A model generated the notes under the pieces. It saw only the letters and a program-made list of their open reading frames with translations. It was not told the origin of the DNA and made no database searches. 13,811 bases of DNA from Bacteroidia bacterium (GTDB taxonomy: Bacteria > Bacteroidota > Bacteroidia > JABEUT01): the NCBI GenBank assembly GCA_013044305.1, contig JABEUT010000017.1, positions 1 to 13,811 of the forward strand, read 5' to 3'. The position numbers were made by a program, and so were the translations under genes. Below, in pieces: positions 6,381 through 12,741 of this stretch; positions within the stretch are counted from its first letter, which is position 1, and each line of letters begins with the position of its first letter.

Positions 6381-7817
6381 TTACATTACATGGCTGAAAA
6401 AGTCAAAAAGCAGCCTAACCCCTACGCCTGTACCGCCTTTGGGCTTATAATCGTATGCGCTGTCGATAAAAGCCGGCCCTGCAATGTCGAGGTGTATGTA
6501 GGGGTATTTGGTAAATTTTTGTAAAAATTTGCCCGCCGTTATAGCCCCTGCCACCGAGCCGCCTATGTTCTTCAAATCCGCAATATCCGATTTCAGGAGG
6601 TCGGCGTATTCATCCCAGAACGGGAATTGTGCAATACGTTCAAATACGTTGTTTCCGCTGTCCGTAAGGGTGTCGTTCATCTTTTTATCCGCCGTACCCA
6701 TGGCCACAATGCCGTATTTACCGATGGCAGCGGCTGCCGCACCTGTAAGGGTGGATAGTTCTATGGCAAGTTCAGGGTTGTATTTTTGGGCATAGCTCAA
6801 GGCGTCGGCAAGTATCATTCTGCCTTCGGCGTCGGCGTTCAGCATCTCCACGGTCATGCCATTGTGCATGGTAATGATATCGCCCGGCACATAGGCATTC
6901 ATACCCGGGCGGTTGTCGGTTGCCGGAACAAGGCTTATTACATGAACGGGCAGCTTGGCGCGTGCTATGGCATACATGGTGCAGCCCACTGCGGCGGCTC
7001 CTGCCATGTCGCATTTCATACTGTCCATTGAGTTGGCGGTAGGTTTCAGGCTTACTCCGCCCGTATCATATACCACGCCTTTGCCTACAAGTATATAAGG
7101 CTTTTTATTCTTCGCGTTGCCCGGCTTCCATTCCATTATGGTAAAAGTAGGCGGGTCCATGCTGCCGCGGTTCACTGCAAGCAGGCCGCCCATTTTCAGC
7201 GATTCTATTTTGGTTTTATTCAGTACATCAACCTTAAAGCCCGCTTCCCTTCCCATCTTTTGGAATTCAGCCGCTATTTGCACTGCATTCAAGTAGTTCA
7301 CCGGTTCGTTCACCAGGTCGCGCGCTTTAAGGGTTGCGTCCACAATTATCTGAAGCCGCTGAATTTGTGCCCGGTCCACCTTCCTGCTTTGGATATTTAT
7401 AGTGGCAAGCGAATGCTTTACCTTCTTTGTATCCTGTGTTCTGTGGGACAGAAACTGGTAGTTGCCCAGAGCCATGCCCTCGGCGAAGGCTATGGTATCT
7501 TCTGCATTCCCTGCCAGATCGACAATGGTAACCGAGCCTGCTTTGATGCCGTTGAACACTCCGCATACTTTATTGCCGGCGCGCCGGAGCGCCTCAATGG
7601 CAAGAAAGCGTTCATCCTTTTTCTCGGCTATGTACACTATAACCGTTCTTTTGTACTGGTTTATTGTTACAAAATGCTCGTCCTTCTGTATTTGTCCTTT
7701 TAAATAGCCAAGCTCCTCCCTGGATAATCCGAGTTTCGTAAAATCGCTCTTTGTGGTGGCTATCGCCGCCAGATGTTCAACGGCGGAGAAGCTTGCAGAA
7801 TACTTTATTGCAGTCAT
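6381..7817 (-). CDS. pepA: Leucyl aminopeptidase, M17 family
   Basis: A cytoplasmic two-metal aminopeptidase that removes N-terminal residues from peptides. The 478-residue protein has the usual N-terminal macro-like domain (about 1-160) and a C-terminal peptidase domain. Metal and catalytic residues can be placed by motif: Lys246 (VGKG), Asp251 (YDTGG), catalytic Lys258 (SLKP), Asp270 (KCDMAG), then Asp329, Glu331 and Arg333 in NADAEGR. The family signature is normally NTDAEGRL; here the Thr is Ala328 and the last Leu is Met334, while all ligands are kept. A SxLTGAA segment follows (355-361). One residue appears inserted between Lys258 and Asp270 compared with E. coli PepA. The ATG at 7817 gives a normal start; the upstream sequence is A-rich without a Shine-Dalgarno. 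It is first in an operon with selD and divergent from hemL. Confidence 0.94.
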   Translation of the reverse strand: MTAIKYSASFSAVEHLAAIATTKSDFTKLGLSREELGYLKGQIQKDEHFVTINQYKRTVIVYIAEKKDERFLAIEALRRAGNKVCGVFNGIKAGSVTIVDLAGNAEDTIAFAEGMALGNYQFLSHRTQDTKKVKHSLATINIQSRKVDRAQIQRLQIIVDATLKARDLVNEPVNYLNAVQIAAEFQKMGREAGFKVDVLNKTKIESLKMGGLLAVNRGSMDPPTFTIMEWKPGNAKNKKPYILVGKGVVYDTGGVSLKPTANSMDSMKCDMAGAAAVGCTMYAIARAKLPVHVISLVPATDNRPGMNAYVPGDIITMHNGMTVEMLNADAEGRMILADALSYAQKYNPELAIELSTLTGAAAAAIGKYGIVAMGTADKKMNDTLTDSGNNVFERIAQFPFWDEYADLLKSDIADLKNIGGSVAGAITAGKFLQKFTKYPYIHLDIAGPAFIDSAYDYKPKGGTGVGVRLLFDFFSHVM

Positions 7818-7839
7818 GTTTATTTGTATTTTTGGGTTG

Positions 7840-7847
7840 CTAAATTA
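7840..7847 (-). promoter_or_regulatory. Possible promoter -7 element for pepA-selD
   Basis: Read on the minus strand the octamer is TAATTTAG, one mismatch from TAnnTTTG, ending 22 bases before the pepA ATG. No -33 element is obvious; the GGCAG/CTGCC palindrome at 7858-7872 lies where the upstream part of this promoter would be. Confidence 0.25.
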
Positions 7848-7857
7848 GAAATAAGTT

Positions 7858-7872
7858 GGCAGCTGCCGGCAG
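7858..7872. repeat. Overlapping palindromes in the pepA/hemL divergent region
   Basis: The 15 bases are GGCAG-CTGCC-GGCAG: two copies of GGCAG flank the reverse complement CTGCC, giving two perfect overlapping 10-base palindromes (7858-7867 and 7863-7872). It is the only GC-rich block in the otherwise AT-rich 98-base gap between the divergent starts. It could be an operator shared by both promoters, but no regulator is recognised. Confidence 0.35.
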
Positions 7873-7885
7873 TGAATTTACAGAT

Positions 7886-7893
7886 TAGGCTTG
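7886..7893 (+). promoter_or_regulatory. Weak promoter-like octamer before hemL
   Basis: TAGGCTTG fits TAnnTTTG with one mismatch, and initiation near 7900 would leave a short leader before the ATG at 7916. There is no recognisable -33 element. Confidence 0.18.
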
Positions 7894-7915
7894 TTTATTT
7901 AATGCACCATGTTTT

Positions 7916-9202
7916 ATGCTGAAAAGAATTAAATCGGAAAAACTGTTTCTCAAAGCCAAATCATATTTTCCGGGAGGAGTAAATTCTCCTGTCAGGGCTT
8001 TTAAGTCGGTAGGCGGGGTGCCCTTGTTTATTGAGAAGGGCAGGGGAGCGCATATATGGGATGCCGATGGCAACAAATTCATTGACTACTGTGGCTCCTG
8101 GGGGCCGCTCATTACAGGCCATGCCCACCCTGCCATAGTCAAAAGTATAACAGGTACAGCGGCAAAAGGCTCATCTTTTGGTGCGCCCACAAGGCTCGAA
8201 AACGAGCTGGCCTCACTCATATTAAAGAACAACCGGTACATAGACAGGATACGCTTTGTGAGCTCGGGCACAGAGGCTGTTATGTCCGCCATCCGGCTCG
8301 CAAGAGGCTATACCGGGCGAACCAAGATTATCAAGTTTGAGGGTTGCTACCACGGGCATTCCGATGGTTTGCTGGTAAAGGGCGGCAGCGGTTTGGTTAC
8401 GTTAGGCATATCCTCGTCGGCAGGAATACCCGAAGCCGTTGCAAAGGAAACCCTGGTGCTGCCCCTGAATGATAAAGCCGCACTGAAGCAGGCGTTTCAG
8501 AAGTATAAAAAAGACATAGCCTGTGCAATCATAGAACCTGTTCCGGCAAACAACGGACTGCTATTGCAAAGCCGCGACTTTCTCGAATACCTGCACGACC
8601 TGTGCGCTTCATACGGCGCCATGCTGATATTCGACGAGGTTATTTCCGGCTTCCGTATCGGGTTTACAGGAGCGGCGGGCTATTACAACCTGCAGCCCGA
8701 CATAATAACCTACGGTAAAATTATAGGAGGGGGATTGCCTGTGGGCGCCTATGGCGCGCGCGCCGAAGTAATGAAACATATTGCGCCCGACGGCGACGTG
8801 TATCAGGCGGGAACGCTCTCGGGCAACCCTGTGGCTATGGCTGCCGGCATTGCCCAGCTTACCGAATGCCTCAAACCCGGTTTTTATGAAAATCTGGAGA
8901 AGAAAGCTAAAAGGCTTACAGATGGAATCATTCCTCTTCTGGGAAATGCAGGTACGGTATTCCGTATCGGCTCCATTTTCTGGATAGCATTTACGGGGAG
9001 GAAAAAAATATCTTCATCCTCCGAAATAGATCCGAACAGCATGTTAAAGTTCAAACTATTGCATGCAGCATTGCTCGAAAGAGGCGTTTACCTTGGTCCT
9101 TCGGGATATGAGGTGGGCTTTGTTTCATCGGCACATACCAATAAGGATATTGATAATTCCGTAAGGGCATTTAAAGGAGCCTTAGAAGCAATAAAGATTT
9201 AA
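7916..9202 (+). CDS. hemL: Glutamate-1-semialdehyde 2,1-aminomutase
   Basis: A PLP enzyme converting glutamate-1-semialdehyde to 5-aminolevulinate, the last step of the C5 route into haem and other tetrapyrroles. The 428-residue length is standard. The start shows the family's FPGGVNSPVRAF (18-29). Other landmarks are SSGTEAVMSAIRLAR for phosphate binding, the CYHGHSD segment, FDEV with Asp240 (contacts the pyridine nitrogen) and YGKIIGGGLPVGA with the PLP-binding Lys268. The C-terminal part near AGTLSGNPVAMAAG is also typical. An ATG at 7909 is in another frame, so 7916 is the start. It is transcribed alone, divergent from pepA and convergent with the MFS gene across 51 bases, where I see no convincing terminator. 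Confidence 0.96.
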   Translation: MLKRIKSEKLFLKAKSYFPGGVNSPVRAFKSVGGVPLFIEKGRGAHIWDADGNKFIDYCGSWGPLITGHAHPAIVKSITGTAAKGSSFGAPTRLENELASLILKNNRYIDRIRFVSSGTEAVMSAIRLARGYTGRTKIIKFEGCYHGHSDGLLVKGGSGLVTLGISSSAGIPEAVAKETLVLPLNDKAALKQAFQKYKKDIACAIIEPVPANNGLLLQSRDFLEYLHDLCASYGAMLIFDEVISGFRIGFTGAAGYYNLQPDIITYGKIIGGGLPVGAYGARAEVMKHIAPDGDVYQAGTLSGNPVAMAAGIAQLTECLKPGFYENLEKKAKRLTDGIIPLLGNAGTVFRIGSIFWIAFTGRKKISSSSEIDPNSMLKFKLLHAALLERGVYLGPSGYEVGFVSSAHTNKDIDNSVRAFKGALEAIKI

Positions 9203-9253
9203 CTGTTTTATTCGGAAAACGGCGCCCCCTCTCTCGTTAAATAACGATGGAGT

Positions 9254-10552
9254 TTATTCAATTACCCGCTTAACACGCGGTACTCTGTACAGGAGGATGA
9301 AACCCATTAAAAACACCACCAGCAGAAAGACGATGGAGTTGCGCATATCGTGTGTTACCGCATACACCCAGCCATAGAGGAAGAGGCCGAGTACGCTGCC
9401 TATATTTTCGCACACATCATAAAAACTGAAAAAAGATGCATGGTCCTCCGTTTCAGGCAGCATCTTGGAGTAAGCCGATCGCGACAAAGCCTGTATTCCG
9501 CCCATAACAAGCCCTACCACGAAGGCAAGAGCATAAAACTGGTAGGCGGAGTAGGTATAGTAGGCGCCCACACACACCGTTACCCAGATTACCGTTGCGG
9601 CTTTAAGCATAAAAATGTCGCCTTTCTTTTTGGCAATGTACGAAAACAGATAGGCGCCTCCCACCGCCACAAACTGAATGATAAGTATGGTAAGAATAAG
9701 GTTATCCGCTTTTAGTTTGAGTGTGTCCGATCCGAACTGGTTTGCCACAAGCATAATGGTGCGCACACCGGTATTGTAAACAAAGAACGCCATCAAAAAC
9801 CGCCTCAATCGCTTTGTCTCTTTCAGTATGTTCCATACCTTGCGCAATTCCTGATACCCTTTCCAAATGTTCCTGCCTTCGTTGCGCCTGGGCTGTCCGA
9901 AAGGGTTGGCGGGCAGGTAACGGAAGGTGTACTGGGCAAAACCAATCCACCACAAACCTACGGTAAGGAACGACAGGCGGGTGGCAAAGCTTTTAGCGCC
10001 CTCGCCTGCGAGGCCAATCAGATCGGGCTTCATCACCATTACAAGATTGATGATGAGTAAAATGGAACTTCCCGTATATCCATATGAAAAGCCTTTCGCG
10101 CTCACTTTGTTCTGGTCTTCGCGTTTTACTATCTCCGGCAGGTAGGCATTATAAAATACAATACTTCCCGCATATCCTATGCAGGCGGTAATGATGAGCG
10201 CAATGCCCAGCCACAGGTTGGCGGCAGTGAAAAAGAACATGAAACTGCAGGCCAGGGCACCCATGTAACAGAAAAAACGCATGAAAGCCTTTTTATTTCC
10301 TGTATAGTCTGCAATGCCCGATAGCAGAGGCGATACACTTGCTATAACCAGAAAGGCAAAAGCAAGGGCATAGTTGTAAAGGGCAAGCGGAAGAAAAGAA
10401 AAACCGCAAAACGAAACCGTGGCCGATGAAGGGAAAAGCGAGGAATAATATATGGGGAATATGGTAGACGTAATAACAAGATGGTACACCGAGTTGGCCC
10501 AGTCGTACATGGCCCATGCCCCGATAACCTTTTTATCTCCCTTCTGAAACAT
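9254..10552 (-). CDS. MFS transporter, UMF1 (Atg22-like) family
   Basis: A 432-residue inner-membrane protein with about 12 hydrophobic segments in two halves joined by a basic cytoplasmic loop (residues around 215-250, with NPFGQPRRNEGR). The opening GAWAMYDWANSVYHLVI and the later GGIQALSRSAYSKMLPE followed by FFSFYDV are hallmarks of the UMF1 family of major facilitators, related to yeast Atg22. The substrate is unknown for bacterial members; amino-acid efflux is a guess from Atg22. I chose the ATG at 10552 because the product then begins MFQKGDKKVIGAWAMYDWAN, as relatives do. The frame extends to 10615, but those 21 extra codons lie across the exact promoter octamer at 10567-10574. It is divergent from the arginine cluster. 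Confidence 0.88.
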   Translation of the reverse strand: MFQKGDKKVIGAWAMYDWANSVYHLVITSTIFPIYYSSLFPSSATVSFCGFSFLPLALYNYALAFAFLVIASVSPLLSGIADYTGNKKAFMRFFCYMGALACSFMFFFTAANLWLGIALIITACIGYAGSIVFYNAYLPEIVKREDQNKVSAKGFSYGYTGSSILLIINLVMVMKPDLIGLAGEGAKSFATRLSFLTVGLWWIGFAQYTFRYLPANPFGQPRRNEGRNIWKGYQELRKVWNILKETKRLRRFLMAFFVYNTGVRTIMLVANQFGSDTLKLKADNLILTILIIQFVAVGGAYLFSYIAKKKGDIFMLKAATVIWVTVCVGAYYTYSAYQFYALAFVVGLVMGGIQALSRSAYSKMLPETEDHASFFSFYDVCENIGSVLGLFLYGWVYAVTHDMRNSIVFLLVVFLMGFILLYRVPRVKRVIE

Positions 10553-10566
10553 GCAAATGGTTTGGG

Positions 10567-10574
10567 CAAAAGTA
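10567..10574 (-). promoter_or_regulatory. Candidate Bacteroidota-type promoter (-7 element) for the MFS gene
   Basis: Minus-strand TACTTTTG is an exact TAnnTTTG match, ending 14 bases upstream of the ATG at 10552. Initiation would fall a few bases before that ATG, which argues against the longer start at 10615. No -33 TTG is seen at the right distance. Confidence 0.42.
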
Positions 10575-10610
10575 AAGTTTAATTCTACCCGATTTATATC
10601 TATAAAAAAT

Positions 10611-10631
10611 AACATGAATTCAATTCATATT
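10611..10631. promoter_or_regulatory. ARG-box-like palindrome between the MFS gene and the arginine cluster
   Basis: ATGAATT-C-AATTCAT (10614-10628) is a perfect 7-base inverted repeat around one base. It extends to 10611 and 10631 with one mismatched pair. The TGAAT...ATTCA half-sites match the core of the ARG box bound by ArgR in other bacteria, though with a 3-base centre where the known box has 4. It lies about 75 bases before the GNAT start and just upstream of, or overlapping, the -33 region of the weak octamer at 10637. Regulatory role is inferred. Confidence 0.4.
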
Positions 10632-10636
10632 TTATT

Positions 10637-10644
10637 CATCTTTG
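10637..10644 (+). promoter_or_regulatory. Weak promoter-like octamer before the arginine cluster
   Basis: CATCTTTG fits TAnnTTTG with one mismatch, with a leader of roughly 50 bases before the GNAT ATG at 10704. A one-base-short variant, TAATTTG, is at 10686-10692 but is too close to the start to favour. Confidence 0.2.
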
Positions 10645-10703
10645 CGACTGGAAATTATCAATTGCCAAAAAAGATTATAAAAGCGTAATTTGATAGGTGC
10701 CTG

Positions 10704-11375
10704 ATGGCTGAAAAATTTATAGTGGAAGTAGCCGGCGAACGCCATATCCGTTTTGCCGAAATAATATGCGCCGAGATGGAGTCGTCTGCCAGAGCGAGGG
10801 GAACGGGTATTGCCAAAAGATCGCCTGATTATGTAATGCTTAAGATACGGGAGGGCAAGGCCGTGATTGCAACCACACACGACGGAAAATGGGCCGGTTT
10901 TTGCTACATTGAATCCTGGAGCCACGGCAAATATGTTGCCAATTCAGGGCTGATAGTGTCGCCGGAATTCAGGAAAAGCGGGCTGGCAAAATTAATAAAG
11001 GGTAAAATATTTGACCTGTCGAGGCAGAAATACCCCGATGCCAAAATATTCGGCCTTACCACAGGGCTGGCTGTTATGAAAATAAATTCGGGGCTGGGCT
11101 ACGAGCCGGTTACCTATTCGGAGCTTACAGCCGACGAAGCCTTTTGGGCAGGATGCAGGAGCTGCGTGAATTACGAAATATTGATGAGCAAGGAAAGAAA
11201 GAACTGTCTTTGCACCGCTATGCTTTACGATCCTGCCGAAAAAAAGGATAACGGCGCTAAGCCCCGCTTCGATTTTGTGAAGAAAATAATTCCCCTGCAA
11301 AGGCTGCTCAATATAAAAAGGATAAAATTCCTCGGCAACGCAGTTAAGGAAAAACAAGTTACTGACAAGCATTAA
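10704..11375 (+). CDS. GNAT acyltransferase of the arginine cluster (probable N-acylglutamate synthase)
   Basis: A 223-residue GNAT-fold protein. The acyl-CoA-binding motif A is visible as VSPEFRKSGLAKLI (85-98), with R90-x-x-G93-x-A95 holding the pyrophosphate, preceded by GFCYIESW (65-72) and ANSGLI (79-84). Residues 112-136 (DAKIFGLTTGLAVMKINSGLGYEP) end with the typical GNAT tail strand. Near the C-terminus four cysteines, Cys151, Cys154, Cys168 and Cys170 (C-x2-C-x13-C-x-C), look like a metal site. A protein of this type precedes argG in Bacteroides, where I recall genetic evidence that it makes the N-acylated glutamate that starts arginine synthesis, with succinyl as the likely acyl group. 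No argA/argJ is visible here. argG follows after 15 bases. Fold and cluster membership are secure; acyl donor and exact reaction are inferred. Confidence 0.82.
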   Translation: MAEKFIVEVAGERHIRFAEIICAEMESSARARGTGIAKRSPDYVMLKIREGKAVIATTHDGKWAGFCYIESWSHGKYVANSGLIVSPEFRKSGLAKLIKGKIFDLSRQKYPDAKIFGLTTGLAVMKINSGLGYEPVTYSELTADEAFWAGCRSCVNYEILMSKERKNCLCTAMLYDPAEKKDNGAKPRFDFVKKIIPLQRLLNIKRIKFLGNAVKEKQVTDKH

Positions 11376-11390
11376 TTTCAGGCTTTGAAT

Positions 11391-12593
11391 ATGAATAAGA
11401 ATAAAAAGGCGGTACTCGCATTCAGCGGAGGGTTGGATACTTCATTCTGCGCTGTATATCTGAAAGAGCAGGGGCACGAGGTTCATGCGCTAACCATCAA
11501 CACCGGAGGCTTTTCGGACGCCGATGTGAAGCGGCTGCAGCAACACGCTAAGGCTCTCGGAGCGGCATCGTTCAAGTGTGTTGACGTTACACGGGATTAC
11601 TATGAAAAGATATTAAAATACCTTGTTTTCGGAAATGTACTGAAGAACAATACCTATCCGCTTTCGGTAAGCGCCGAAAGGGTGATGCAGGCCGTGGCAA
11701 CCGCTGAATATGCCAAATCAATTGGCGCGGCTTACATTGCCCATGGAAGCACCGGAGCCGGCAACGACCAGGTACGGTTCGATATGGTATTTAATATTAT
11801 GCTGTCAGGCGTTACTGTTATAACCCCCATACGTGACCTGAAATTATCGAGGCAGGAGGAGATAGATTACCTTAAAAAGCGTGGCGTAAGAATGGATTTC
11901 GAAAAGGCCAAATACAGCATAAACAAAGGTATATGGGGAACATCGGTAGGAGGCAAGGAAACCCTCACTTCCAACCTGCCTCTGCCCGAAGAAGCCTGGC
12001 CCACAAAAATAACTAAAGGCAACGCAAAGCACCGCCTTACACTTGCTTTTGAAAAGGGACAACTGTCGGCCATAAACGGCAAAAAGTTCCCGCATCCCGT
12101 AGATGCAATAGTGCATTTGAATGCCATTGCAGCCCCTTTCGGCATAGGCAGGGATATACATGTTGGCGATACCATAATTGGGATAAAGGGCAGGGTAGGG
12201 TTTGAAGCCGCGGCACCCATGCTGATCATAAAAGCGCATCATGCCATTGAAAAACACGTGCTCACAAAATGGCAGATTTACTGGAAAGACAACCTGGCAG
12301 CCTGGTACGGAAACTGGCTGCACGAAGGACAGTACCTCGATCCGGTAATGCGCAACATCGAAGCTTTCATGGAAAGTACGCAAACCTTTGTAGGCGGCAA
12401 AGTTTTTATCTCGCTGGAGCCCTTCCGTTATATTATAGAAGGAATAGAGTCGAAGCATGACCTGATGTCGGCTAAGTTCGGAAAGTACGGAGAGGAAAAC
12501 AGCGCCTGGACGGGCGAAGATGTGAAAGGATTCACTAAGATATTCGGGAACCAGACAGCCATTTACTATCAGGTGAATAAGGCAAAAGTCTGA
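11391..12593 (+). CDS. argG: Argininosuccinate synthase
   Basis: Joins citrulline and aspartate using ATP to give argininosuccinate, the penultimate step of arginine synthesis, in the cytoplasm. The 400-residue length is normal. The N-terminal PP-loop LAFSGGLDTSF (9-19) binds ATP. GSTGAGNDQVRFD corresponds to the usual G-[CS]-T-G-K-G-N-D-Q-x-R-F-E, with Ala in place of Lys, and is followed by ITPIRDL, YSINKGIWGTSVGG and a C-terminal multimerisation segment. The sequence resembles the Bacteroidota branch of ArgG more than that of E. coli. The ATG at 11391 is preferred; a TTG two codons earlier (11385) is in frame but unneeded. It sits 15 bases after the GNAT gene and is separated from argC by 148 bases. 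Confidence 0.96.
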   Translation: MNKNKKAVLAFSGGLDTSFCAVYLKEQGHEVHALTINTGGFSDADVKRLQQHAKALGAASFKCVDVTRDYYEKILKYLVFGNVLKNNTYPLSVSAERVMQAVATAEYAKSIGAAYIAHGSTGAGNDQVRFDMVFNIMLSGVTVITPIRDLKLSRQEEIDYLKKRGVRMDFEKAKYSINKGIWGTSVGGKETLTSNLPLPEEAWPTKITKGNAKHRLTLAFEKGQLSAINGKKFPHPVDAIVHLNAIAAPFGIGRDIHVGDTIIGIKGRVGFEAAAPMLIIKAHHAIEKHVLTKWQIYWKDNLAAWYGNWLHEGQYLDPVMRNIEAFMESTQTFVGGKVFISLEPFRYIIEGIESKHDLMSAKFGKYGEENSAWTGEDVKGFTKIFGNQTAIYYQVNKAKV

Positions 12594-12650
12594 TACGGTT
12601 TAGGCGGATACTTCAGCGTATTTGGATAAGCGGGGGAGATGTAATCGTTA

Positions 12651-12672
12651 AAAAATAAATGAACTTATTTTT
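12651..12672. repeat. Perfect inverted repeat 1 upstream of argC
   Basis: AAAAATAA (12651-12658), spacer ATGAAC, then TTATTTTT (12665-12672): 8 of 8 paired bases. All pairs are A-T, so an RNA hairpin would be weak and a protein-binding site is more plausible. It lies 58-79 bases downstream of the argG stop and shares the ATAA-N6-TTAT core with the second repeat. Confidence 0.5.
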
Positions 12673-12700
12673 CTAAAAGAAAGAAACAGCAAGAAAATAG

Positions 12701-12726
12701 ATAATCATAACTTCAATTATGATTAT
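12701..12726. repeat. Perfect inverted repeat 2 upstream of argC
   Basis: ATAATCATAA (12701-12710), spacer CTTCAA, then TTATGATTAT (12717-12726): 10 of 10 paired bases. It ends 15 bases before the argC ATG, where a bound repressor or a leader hairpin could affect initiation. The 6-base spacer equals that of the first repeat, and the centres are 52 bases apart, about five helical turns. No regulator gene is in the window. Confidence 0.55.
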
Positions 12727-12741
12727 AAAGCAAAATAATAT

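Noticed and set aside
7260..7703. Two overlapping plus-strand open frames opposite pepA
   Set aside because: PepA occupies this region continuously with intact motifs; both frames look like by-products of its codon use.
9234..9247. TCGTTA-AA-TAACGA inverted repeat between convergent hemL and MFS genes, considered as a bidirectional terminator
   Set aside because: The stem is AT-rich, the loop is too tight, and no T tract follows on either strand.
11385..11390. TTG start two codons upstream of the argG ATG
   Set aside because: The ATG at 11391 is a better codon, with family-consistent length; the extra two residues add nothing.
11844..12458. A 204-codon open frame antisense to argG
   Set aside because: argG is unmistakable on the other strand. 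The antisense product has no domain pattern and no upstream signals.
12651..12726. The inverted repeats before argC as intrinsic terminators or a riboswitch
   Set aside because: The stems are almost all A-T pairs without a downstream T run, and no known arginine or lysine riboswitch core is recognisable in 148 bases.
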